This document shows, piece after piece, positions 1-6,540 of a DNA stretch of 15,071 nucleotides (positions are counted from its first letter, which is position 1; each line of letters opens with the position of its first letter). A program made the translations under genes and the position numbers. Source of the DNA: Methylacidiphilum sp. (GTDB taxonomy: Bacteria > Verrucomicrobiota > Verrucomicrobiia > CAIQCK01); contig DYDC01000036.1 in NCBI GenBank assembly GCA_020718125.1, positions 1 to 15,071 of the forward strand. The letters run 5' to 3'. The notes beneath the pieces were generated by a model. The model did not search any database, had not been told where the DNA came from, and worked only from the letters and a program-made list of their open reading frames with translations.

Positions 1-200
1 GGTGGCGCCAGCCTCGTTGAGTTCCTCTCCGACGGCAGCCCCTGCGCCAGCTATTAGCATCGTTTCGTTCCCACCCTCGCCACTAAAGACCACTGGCAGA
101 GCCTCTGGCCCTGTGACGTGGTTTCCTTTCGGTCAACCAAACAAGTTGCCGTCGTGGTTGCAATCCTGTAAACGATACGGGAGGCCAGCTACGACCGACA
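1..200. other. Left-edge region upstream of hsdR; possible 5' end of a divergent gene
   Basis: No gene is supported here on the + strand. On the - strand a frame is open from about 132 to the window edge and has an ATG at 60-58; it would begin MLIAGAGAAVGEELNEAGAT and run off the window. I do not recognise it, and 20 to 44 codons are too few to call. The stretch should also hold the hsdR promoter. A weak candidate is TTGCCG (146-151), a 17-base gap, then TAAACG (169-174), which matches the consensus poorly. A GGGAGG at about 178-183 lies too far (about 17 bases) from the hsdR ATG to be a normal ribosome binding site. Confidence 0.2.
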
Positions 201-3044
201 ATGACGCCCGAGGAGAAAGCCCGCGAGAAGATTGACGCCATGTTATCGGCGTCTGGTTGGGTTGTTCAGGAGAAGTCGGCTGTCAATCTGTCCGCGGCCC
301 GCAGCGTGGCCGTTGCCGAGCTTTCCTTCAAGACCGGCGAGCCGGATTACACCCTCTTCGTGGACGCCAAAGCCATCGGCACCGTCGAGGCGAAACCCGA
401 AGGCCACTCCCTCGTCGGCGTCGAGGAACAATCCGCCAAATACGTCGCTGGCGTTCCTCACGGTCTGCCCGCGTGGCGGACGCCGCTTCCGTTTAGCTAC
501 GAAAGCACCGGTGCGGAAACCAGCTTCACCAACCACCTCGATCCCGACCCGCGCAGCCGTCGCGTCTTCGCTTTCCATCGCCCTGAGACATTGCTCGCTT
601 GGGTGCAGCAGGAGAAACAACTCGCCCAGCGCCTCCGGGAACTGCCACCGCTCGCCGTCGGTTCTCTTTGGCTCGCGCAGATCGAAGCGATCACCGGTCT
701 GGAAAAATCCTTCGCCGCCGGTCTTCTCCGCGCCCTCATCCAGATGGCCACCGGCTCCGGCAAGACCTACACCGCCGTCAACTTCATCTACCGGCTCGTG
801 AAATACGCCGGCGCGCGCCGCGTCCTCTTCCTTGTGGATCGCGGCAACCTCGGCCGGCAGACGCTCAAAGAGTTCCAGCAGTTCGTCTCGCCCGTGAACA
901 ACTACAAGTTCACCGAGGAATACATCGTCCAGCACCTCACCAGCAACACCCTCGACAAATCCGCCCGCGTCGTCATCGCCACGATCCAGCGCGTCTATTC
1001 CATGCTCAAGGGCGAGCAGGAACCCGCGCCCGACCTCGACGATCTGCCCATCGAAGCCGCCGAAACGCTCTTCAAACAACCCGTGCCTGTCGAATACAAC
1101 CCCGCGTTCCCCATCGAGGAGTTCGACTTCATCATCACCGACGAGTGCCATCGTTCCATCTACAACCTTTGGCGGCAGGTGCTCGAATACTTCGACGCCT
1201 CGATCATCGGCCTCACCGCGACGCCCTCCAAACAAACCTTCGGCTTCTTCCAGCAAAACCTCGTCATGGAGTATGGCCACGAAAAAGCCGTCGCCGATGG
1301 TGTGAACGTCGGCTGCGACATCTACCGCATCCAGACACAGATCACGCAGGCTGGCTCAAAGGTGGACGCCGGGTTCTTCGTGGACAAACGCGACCGCCAG
1401 ACCCGCAAGGTCCGGTGGGAACAATTGGATGAAGTCCTCGCCTACGATGCCTCAGATCTCGACCGAGAAGTCGTCGCACCGGACCAGATCCGGACCGTTC
1501 TCACCACCTTCCGGGATAAACTCTTCACCGAGATTTTCCCCGGCCGGGCCGACGTGCCGAAGACCCTCATCTTCGCCAAAGACGACACCCACGCCGACGA
1601 CATCGTCCGCATCTGCCGCGAGGTGTTCGGCAAGGGCAACGACTTCTGCCAGAAAATTACCTACCGCACGGGTTTCGTCCGGGTCGTTGACAAGAAGAAG
1701 CAGACCGACGGCAAGGAGGTCGAGGAGATCACTTGGAAGCGCGCCTCCAGCATGTCACCCGATGAAATCCTCAGCGCCTTCCGCAATAGCTATTTCCCGC
1801 GCATCGCGGTCACGGTGGACATGATCGCCACCGGCACGGACATCAAGCCGCTGGAGATCGTCTTCTTCATGCGCTCCGTCGCGTCGAAGAACTTCTTCGA
1901 GCAGATGAAAGGCCGCGGCGTGCGCGTCGTGTCCGATACCGAGATGGAACAGGTCAACCCCGGCATCAAGCGCAAGACCCGTTACGTCATCGTGGATGCC
2001 GTCGGCGTCTGCGAACGGGTGCATACTGAATCCCGTCCGCTGGAAAAGAAACCCACCGTCAGCTTCGAGAAACTCCTCGATGCCGCCGCGCTGGGCACGA
2101 CCGAGGTCGCCGCCATCGAATCGCTCGCCGGCCGCCTCATCCGCCTCGAACGCCGCTTCGACGCGGAAGTGAAGGCCGAGGTCGTGAAGACCGCCAAAGG
2201 CCAGACGCTTTCCCAGATTGCCGCGAACCTGCTCGCCGCCGTTGACCCCGACAGAATCCAAGCGGCCGCTGTAGGCCCGGTGCCCTCACCGGGCGCCAGC
2301 TACGCCGAACCCACGCCCGCCCAACTCAAAACCGCCGCCGAACAACTCGCGAAATCCGCTCTCGCTCCGCTCGCGGCAAATCCCGACCTCCGCAACCTGC
2401 TCAAGAAAATCCAGAAAGCCGCCGAGCAGACCATTGATGTCATCTCGCAGGACACGCTCCTCTACGCCGGCCCGGCCCAGAAGAGCGCGCAGACCACCGC
2501 ACAGCTCGCCACCTCCTTCCGCGACTACATCGAGCAGCACAAGGCCGAGATCACCGCGCTGCAAATCCTCTACAGCCGCCCCTACTGGCAGCGCCTCACC
2601 GAGCCGATGCTCAAGGAATTGGAAAAGAAACTCCGCGAGAACCACGCCGCGTGGACCGAGGACCGCCTCTGGGACGCCTTCGCCGCCGCCCGGCCCGGCA
2701 AGGTCAAGGGCCGCTCCCAGGCCGGACGCTTCGCCGACCTCGTCGCCCTCGTCCGCTTCGCGCTGGAACAGCAGCCCGTGCTCCAGCCCTTCGCCGAATC
2801 CGTCCGCGAGCGCTTCAACGAATGGCTCATGGACAAGGCCAAAGCCGGGACGATCTTCGAGCCTGAGCAACGCGCCTGGCTCTACCTCATTTGCGAGCAT
2901 ATCGCCACCGCCGCCAGCATTGACCGCGAAGATTTCGATTACGCTCCGTTCGTTCAACAAGGCGGCCTCGGCAAGGCACACCAGCTTTTCGGAAATGAAT
3001 TGAACCGCATTCTCGACGAACTGAATCTGAAACTTGTAGCCTGA
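201..3044 (+). CDS. hsdR: Type I restriction enzyme R subunit (EcoEI-like HsdR), 947 aa
   Basis: Motor and nuclease subunit of a type I restriction-modification complex: it uses ATP to translocate DNA bound by HsdM/HsdS and cuts unmodified DNA at a distance. The N-terminus carries a PD-(D/E)xK nuclease pattern, with D49 in EPDY and E63-A-K65 in VEAKPE. An SF2 helicase core follows: Walker A ATGSGKT at 183-189, DECH box at 314-317, TATP at 339-342, DMIATGTD near 540-550 and QMKGRGVR at 568-575. The last roughly 200 residues match the EcoEI-type R C-terminal domain that contacts the methylase core. The start MTPEEKAREKID is typical of the family, although no good ribosome binding site precedes it. 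Residues about 688-705 contain a peptide encoded by a hairpin repeat (2275-2294). The protein's tail is copied in the small gene at 4931-5092. The next gene begins 9 bases downstream. All key motifs are intact. Confidence 0.96.
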   Translation: MTPEEKAREKIDAMLSASGWVVQEKSAVNLSAARSVAVAELSFKTGEPDYTLFVDAKAIGTVEAKPEGHSLVGVEEQSAKYVAGVPHGLPAWRTPLPFSYESTGAETSFTNHLDPDPRSRRVFAFHRPETLLAWVQQEKQLAQRLRELPPLAVGSLWLAQIEAITGLEKSFAAGLLRALIQMATGSGKTYTAVNFIYRLVKYAGARRVLFLVDRGNLGRQTLKEFQQFVSPVNNYKFTEEYIVQHLTSNTLDKSARVVIATIQRVYSMLKGEQEPAPDLDDLPIEAAETLFKQPVPVEYNPAFPIEEFDFIITDECHRSIYNLWRQVLEYFDASIIGLTATPSKQTFGFFQQNLVMEYGHEKAVADGVNVGCDIYRIQTQITQAGSKVDAGFFVDKRDRQTRKVRWEQLDEVLAYDASDLDREVVAPDQIRTVLTTFRDKLFTEIFPGRADVPKTLIFAKDDTHADDIVRICREVFGKGNDFCQKITYRTGFVRVVDKKKQTDGKEVEEITWKRASSMSPDEILSAFRNSYFPRIAVTVDMIATGTDIKPLEIVFFMRSVASKNFFEQMKGRGVRVVSDTEMEQVNPGIKRKTRYVIVDAVGVCERVHTESRPLEKKPTVSFEKLLDAAALGTTEVAAIESLAGRLIRLERRFDAEVKAEVVKTAKGQTLSQIAANLLAAVDPDRIQAAAVGPVPSPGASYAEPTPAQLKTAAEQLAKSALAPLAANPDLRNLLKKIQKAAEQTIDVISQDTLLYAGPAQKSAQTTAQLATSFRDYIEQHKAEITALQILYSRPYWQRLTEPMLKELEKKLRENHAAWTEDRLWDAFAAARPGKVKGRSQAGRFADLVALVRFALEQQPVLQPFAESVRERFNEWLMDKAKAGTIFEPEQRAWLYLICEHIATAASIDREDFDYAPFVQQGGLGKAHQLFGNELNRILDELNLKLVA
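2275..2294. repeat. Perfect 8-bp stem hairpin inside hsdR (REP-like)
   Basis: GCCCGGTG (2275-2282), loop CCCT, CACCGGGC (2287-2294) form a perfect 8-bp stem. It encodes part of AAAVGPVPSPGASYAEP, a low-complexity stretch between the helicase core and the C-terminal domain. From memory, similar 'GTAGGCCCGGTG..CACCGGGC' hairpins are scattered between genes in Verrucomicrobiota. An in-frame insertion of such an element is my inference; the hairpin itself is seen directly. Confidence 0.6.
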
Positions 3045-3601
3045 CGGGGCAACATGCATCGCATCTTCATCAGCAGTGTGCAGAAGGAACTCGCCACCGA
3101 GCGGCGGGCGTTGAAGGATTGCATTCACGGCGACCTATTACTGCGTCGTTTCTTTGAGGTGTTTCTGTTTGAGGATCTACCGGCCTCTGACCGGCGGGCG
3201 GATGCGGTGTATCTCGACGAAGTGGCGCGGTGCGACGTTTACGTTGGGATCTTCGGCGACGAATACGGTTCCGAAGATGCGGAAGGCACCTCCCCGACCC
3301 AACGCGAGTTCGGGTATGCCAGCGAACTTCGCAAGCAGCGGCTCGTTTTTGTCAAAGGAGCTGACGACTCGGCCAAACACCCCAAAATGCGGGCGCTGAT
3401 CCGGCAGGCGGGCAATGAATTGATCCGCCGCCGGTTTGCCACAGTCGCCGAATTGATTGCTGGGACCTATGCCTCGCTCGCGCAATACCTGCTTGAGCGC
3501 GAACTCATCCGCGAAGGTCCTTTTGACGCCGCAGCCTGTCGCGGTGCTTCCTTGGCCGATCTCGATCCGGAACGCATGGCGTGGTTTCTCCGCGAAGCCC
3601 G

Positions 3602-3610
3602 GCGCGCGCG
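3602..3610 (+). repeat. GC dinucleotide tract at the frameshift point
   Basis: The run GCGCGCGCG lies exactly where the DUF4062 frame must pass to the ATPase frame. Loss of one 2-base unit by slippage explains the shift. No classic +1 or -1 slippery heptamer or stop-codon context is seen. Confidence 0.6.
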
Positions 3611-4275
3611 GCTTTCCGCTGTCGGAAAACGCCGAGCCGAAGGAACTGCTGGTGCATCTGAATCTGCTTCACGCCGAGGTTCCCACACACGCCGCCATGC
3701 TGCTCTTTGGCCGTCAGCCGCAACGCTTCCTGATTTCGTCCGAAATCAAGTGCGCTCACTTCCACGGCACCGACGTGGCCAAGCCCATTCCCTCCTATCA
3801 GGTTTACAAGGGCACCGTGTTCCAACTGGTGGACCAGGCGGTGGACTTCGTGCTTTCCAAAATCAACCTCGCCGTTGGCACTCGCGCGGCGGGCAGTCAA
3901 GCTCCAGTCAGCTACGAGTTGCCGCCCGATGCCGTGCGCGAGGCCATCGTCAACGCCGTTGCCCACCGCGACTACACCAGCACCGGCAGCGTGCAGGTGA
4001 TGCTCTTTGCCGACCGGCTGGAAGTGTGGAACCCGGGCACGCTTTCGCCCTCGCTCACGCTCCAGCAATTGCGCGAACCGCACGGCTCCTTTCCCGCCAA
4101 CCCCTTGCTCGCCGAGCCGCTTTATCTCGCCAAATACATCGAGCGCATGGGCACCGGCACCCGCGACATGATCCGCCTCTGCCGGGAGGCCGGCTTGCGC
4201 GAGCCGGAATACGCCGTCCGGGACGGCTTTGTCACCACCGTCTGGCGGCCAACGCAGTCAGCTTCAGACAGACGC

Positions 4276-4323
4276 ACCGGGGAAGTCACCGGGGAAGTCA
4301 CCGGGGAAGTCGCCGGGGAAGTC
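4276..4323 (+). repeat. 12-bp tandem repeat, 4 units, encoding TGEV
   Basis: Four units of ACCGGGGAAGTC (the fourth starts GCC) encode TGEVTGEVTGEVAGEV as a linker between the ATPase part and the winged-helix-like tail. The unit length is a multiple of 3, so copy-number change would alter linker length without breaking the frame. Confidence 0.9.
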
Positions 4324-4540
4324 GCCCGAGTCGTTATGGTCCTTCGTGGTGAGATGAAAAGGACGGCTATTCAAGCTGCCCTCTCATTGAGGCATGAGGA
4401 CTATTTCCGTGAGGCCTATCTGATTCCCGCCCTGAACGCTGGCTTGGTTGAAATGACCATTCCCGAGAAACCGAAGAGCAGCCGCCAGAAATACCGCCTC
4501 ACCGCCAAGGGTCGGGCGTGGTTGGCGGCGCGGAAGCCAA

Positions 4541-4548
4541 AGGAGGAG
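4541..4548 (+). promoter_or_regulatory. Strong ribosome binding site for the gene at 4551
   Basis: AGGAGGAG lies just before the ATG at 4551 and inside the end of the preceding gene. It fixes the start of the small winged-helix gene at 4551 rather than at the upstream in-frame ATG at 4518, and it would let that gene be translated even though the preceding gene is frameshifted. Confidence 0.7.
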
Positions 4549-4550
4549 AA

Positions 4551-4934
4551 ATGAATCCGATCCTCCTTCTGCACCATGATGCGACCGACCCAGTCACCGG
4601 ACAGGTCACCGGACAGGTCACCGGACAGGTGGCCCTGCCCGCGACCCCACCAGTCAACCCACCAGTCGCAGGTGAAGTCACAGGTGAAGTCACAGGTGAA
4701 GTCGCCAAGTTGCTTCTGGTGTGTCGGGGCACCATGACCCGGAAGCAGATGCGAGAAATGCTCCTGCTCAAAGGCGATGACAATTTCCGCCAACTCTACC
4801 TGACACCCGCTTTGGAAGCCGGATGGATTGAGATGACGATCCCAGACAAACCCACCAGCCGCCTTCAGAAATACCGCCTTACCGCCAAAGGCCAGGCGTG
4901 GCTGGGAACGCAACGCAAGGAGGGGAAGAAATGA
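4551..4934 (+). CDS. Stand-alone copy of the ATPase C-terminal winged-helix-like domain with VTGQ/VTGE repeats, 127 aa
   Basis: A small protein of unknown role. Residues about 15-27 are VTGQ tetrapeptide repeats, a proline-rich bridge follows, then TGEV repeats to about residue 51, then a compact domain ending EMTIPDKPTSRLQKYRLTAKG. This domain aligns without gaps to the C-terminus of the preceding ATPase gene: by my hand count 40 of 69 residues are identical. The family resembles the winged-helix-like C-terminal domain seen at the ends of RecG-like ATPases and some Fic proteins, which suggests DNA or protein binding. The start at 4551 is chosen for the strong ribosome binding site and the ATGA overlap with the preceding stop. 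Its own stop overlaps the next start in the same way. It probably arose by tandem duplication of the 3' end of the upstream gene, junction included. Confidence 0.75.
   Translation: MNPILLLHHDATDPVTGQVTGQVTGQVALPATPPVNPPVAGEVTGEVTGEVAKLLLVCRGTMTRKQMREMLLLKGDDNFRQLYLTPALEAGWIEMTIPDKPTSRLQKYRLTAKGQAWLGTQRKEGKK
4593..4628 (+). repeat. 12-bp tandem repeat, 3 identical units, encoding VTGQ
   Basis: Three identical copies of GTCACCGGACAG encode VTGQVTGQVTGQ near the N-terminus of the 127-aa protein. The copies show no divergence, which suggests recent expansion. Confidence 0.9.
4668..4703 (+). repeat. 12-bp tandem repeat, 3 units, encoding (A/T)GEV
   Basis: Units GCAGGTGAAGTC, ACAGGTGAAGTC, ACAGGTGAAGTC encode AGEVTGEVTGEV directly before the winged-helix-like domain. 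This corresponds to the TGEV linker of the upstream gene but uses different codons (ACAGGT against ACCGGG), so it is not a fresh copy of that array. Confidence 0.9.
4919..4925 (+). promoter_or_regulatory. Strong ribosome binding site for the 53-aa gene at 4931
   Basis: GGAGGGG lies 5 bases before the ATG at 4931. It supports active translation of the very short downstream gene and decides its start. Confidence 0.7.
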
Positions 4935-5092
4935 ACTGGCGCGAGCACATCGCCACCAGCCTCAGCATCGAGCCGGACGATTTCGACGCCGTTCCGTTCA
5001 ACCAACACGGCGGACTTGGGAAAGCCTACCAACTCTTCGGCGAGCAACTGCCCAAACTGCTCAATGAACTCAATGAGGTCCTCGCGGCATGA
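4931..5092 (+). CDS. Stand-alone copy of the HsdR C-terminal tail, 53 aa
   Basis: This short protein matches the extreme C-terminus of the HsdR encoded at 201-3044. From EHIAT to the last alanine, 30 of 49 positions are identical with no gaps (hand count), including PF.Q.GGLGKA.QLFG and ELN..L.A. In EcoEI-type HsdR this region belongs to the C-terminal domain thought to dock on the methylase core, so the peptide could bind HsdM/HsdS and compete with or assist HsdR; that is inference. It has a very good ribosome binding site, overlaps the preceding stop by ATGA, and its own stop overlaps the hsdS start by ATGA. Continued similarity over its whole length argues against random sequence. It could instead be the remnant of a second hsdR whose body was lost. 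Confidence 0.72.
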   Translation: MNWREHIATSLSIEPDDFDAVPFNQHGGLGKAYQLFGEQLPKLLNELNEVLAA

Positions 5093-6528
5093 GCTTCACG
5101 GCCAACATTGATAACGTTGTTGCGGAGAACCGGAACAAGCTTCTCGGCAAGCACCCGAAGTGGGGACGGGTAAGGCTCAAAGAAGTCGCCACCATTCTCA
5201 ATGGGTTTCCGTTCGAATCAGGCCGCTTCAAGAAAAGCGGAGGGACGCCGCTGATTCGCATTCGCGACATTCTTCCCGGTCGCACTGAAACTTTCTACGA
5301 CGGCGCCTTTGATTCTGCGTTCCTGGTTCAGCGCGGCGAAATCCTCGTTGGCATGGACGGCGATTTCCACTGCGAGCCGTGGACGGGCGATCCCGCGTTG
5401 CTAAATCAGCGAGTCTGCAAAATCACACCAGACGAATCGCGCTACGCAAAACAGTTTCTCCGCTACGTATTGCCAGGCTACCTCAACGCCATCAACGAGC
5501 AGACACCGTCGGTAACGGTGAAGCATCTTTCATCGCGAACGATTGCCGATATTCCGCTTCCACTTCCACCCCTCCCCGAGCAGCGGCGGATTGTGGCGGA
5601 GATTGAGAAGCAATTCACGCGGCTGGAGGCGGGGGTGGCGGCGTTGCGGCGGGTGCAGGCCAACCTCAAACGCTACCGCGCCGCCGTCCTCAAAGCCGCC
5701 TTCGAAGGCCGCCTCGTGCCGACGGAGGCAGAGCTTCAGAAGTCAGAGGACAGAGGCCAGAAGTCGAAAGCGACATTTGAAACCGGCGAAGCCCTGCTCG
5801 CCCGCATCCTCACCGAGCGCCGCCAAAACTGGCAGGGCCGTGGCCAATACAAAGAACCTGCTGCTCCGGACACGGCGAACCTTCCGGCAATTCCGGATGG
5901 TTGGACGTGGGCGAGCTTGGAACAAATTGCGCGGTCATCATCCTACGGAACTTCGGCAAAATGCAGTCCCGACAACTCTGGCCCGCCAGTGCTGCGAATC
6001 CCAAACATAGCAGGCGGAAGAATCGACCTGACTGATTTGAAGTTTGCTGGAACGGACGAAGCCATTGAGTCCGGGGATGAACTCGCTCCGGGCGACTTGC
6101 TCATCATCCGCACGAACGGGAGCAAGAACCTTATCGGACGCTCGGCCGTTGTTCGAGATAAGCTCAATCGGACAACCAGCTACGCCTCATATCTGATCCG
6201 CTTTCGCCTTTTTGGTTCGCGGACGCTCTTTGATTGGGTTGGAACAATCTGGGATGTTTCGTTTCTGCGAGCTTGGATTGAGCAACGCGCCGCGACATCC
6301 GCCGGGCAGCACAACATCAGCATGAGCGTGTTGAGCACGATGCCGATTCCACTCCCACCCCTCGCCGAGCAGACGCGGATCGTGGCGGAAGTGGAGCGGC
6401 GGTTGAGCGTGGTGGAGGAGTTGGAAGCGGTGGTGTCCGCCAATCTCCAGCGCGCGACGCGCCTGCGGCAGGCGATCTTGCAGAAGGCATTTTCAGGAAG
6501 GTTGGTAACTGCGGACGCTTTCGGTTAA
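5089..6528 (+). CDS. hsdS: Type I restriction-modification specificity subunit HsdS, 479 aa
   Basis: DNA-recognition subunit: two target recognition domains read the two halves of a split site and direct both methylation and cleavage. The first domain covers about residues 20-165, followed by a conserved segment with IPLPLPPLPEQRRIVAEIE and a long helix through KAAFEGRLV. The second domain starts near PDGWTW (about 268) and ends at the matching segment IPLPPLAEQTRIVAEVE and LQKAFSGRLV. This repeat of domain plus helix is the usual HsdS layout and length. The start overlaps the upstream stop (ATGA), so translation is probably coupled to the HsdR-tail peptide. The linker after the first conserved helix (residues 217-226, QKSEDRGQKS) looks like a lineage-specific repeat inserted in frame. 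The target sequence cannot be read from the protein. Confidence 0.95.
   Translation: MSFTANIDNVVAENRNKLLGKHPKWGRVRLKEVATILNGFPFESGRFKKSGGTPLIRIRDILPGRTETFYDGAFDSAFLVQRGEILVGMDGDFHCEPWTGDPALLNQRVCKITPDESRYAKQFLRYVLPGYLNAINEQTPSVTVKHLSSRTIADIPLPLPPLPEQRRIVAEIEKQFTRLEAGVAALRRVQANLKRYRAAVLKAAFEGRLVPTEAELQKSEDRGQKSKATFETGEALLARILTERRQNWQGRGQYKEPAAPDTANLPAIPDGWTWASLEQIARSSSYGTSAKCSPDNSGPPVLRIPNIAGGRIDLTDLKFAGTDEAIESGDELAPGDLLIIRTNGSKNLIGRSAVVRDKLNRTTSYASYLIRFRLFGSRTLFDWVGTIWDVSFLRAWIEQRAATSAGQHNISMSVLSTMPIPLPPLAEQTRIVAEVERRLSVVEELEAVVSANLQRATRLRQAILQKAFSGRLVTADAFG
5737..5766 (+). repeat. In-frame KSEDRGQKS-type repeat in the hsdS linker
   Basis: CAGAAGTC occurs twice (5737-5744 and 5758-5765) around GAGGACAGAGGC. 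From memory, blocks of AGAAGTC/AGAGGACAGAGG type are common between genes in Verrucomicrobiota. Here the block encodes a polar linker between the two halves of HsdS. The insertion origin is inferred. Confidence 0.5.
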
Positions 6529-6536
6529 ATTACATT
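6502..6536 (+). promoter_or_regulatory. Possible promoter for the XRE-ImmA/DUF4411 pair
   Basis: TTGGTA (6502-6507), an 18-base gap, then TAAATT (6526-6531), with TACATT (6531-6536) overlapping it. This AT-rich patch stands out from its GC-rich surroundings and lies immediately before the ATG at 6541, which lacks a ribosome binding site. A leaderless transcript for the regulator is possible. Support is weak. Confidence 0.25.
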
Positions 6537-6540
6537 TGTC

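Larger units (their letters stand above)
3054..4554 (+). pseudogene. DUF4062 - GHKL-type ATPase (RecG-like C-terminal family) with a frameshift near 3600-3612
   Basis: Two reading frames together make one familiar protein. The first (3054 to about 3609) is a DUF4062 domain: MHRIFISSVQKELATERR, CDVYVGIFGDEYG and SPTQREFGYA with E85. DUF4062 is a TIR-like fold found in many defence and STAND proteins. The second (about 3607-4554, +1 frame) begins RGFPLSENAEPKELL and holds a HATPase_c_4 region with the N-box-like EAIVNAVAHRDY (about 3940-3975), then TGEV tetrapeptide repeats and a winged-helix-like tail ending YRLTAKGRAWL. The frame changes inside a GC dinucleotide tract. Adding one GC unit would restore ...ARRARGFPLSEN... 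and a protein of about 500 aa. It starts 9 bases after hsdR, with GGGG 5 bases before the ATG, and its stop overlaps the next start (ATGA). It may be a decayed gene, a sequencing or assembly error, or less likely a programmed shift. The cellular role is unknown; an accessory defence function is inferred from its location. Confidence 0.8.

Noticed and set aside
2..235. 77-codon + strand frame at the left edge as a gene
   Set aside because: Low-complexity proline/serine-rich peptide overlapping the hsdR start, with no family resemblance.
243..1280. 345-codon - strand frame opposite the start of hsdR
   Set aside because: Antisense shadow of the helicase region; no recognisable domain and no ribosome binding site.
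3600..3612. Programmed ribosomal frameshift in the DUF4062-ATPase gene
   Set aside because: No slippery heptamer, rare-codon/stop context or downstream pseudoknot was evident; loss of one GC unit is simpler.
4276..4703. CRISPR array
   Set aside because: Units are 12 bases, directly tandem with no spacers, and in frame inside genes.
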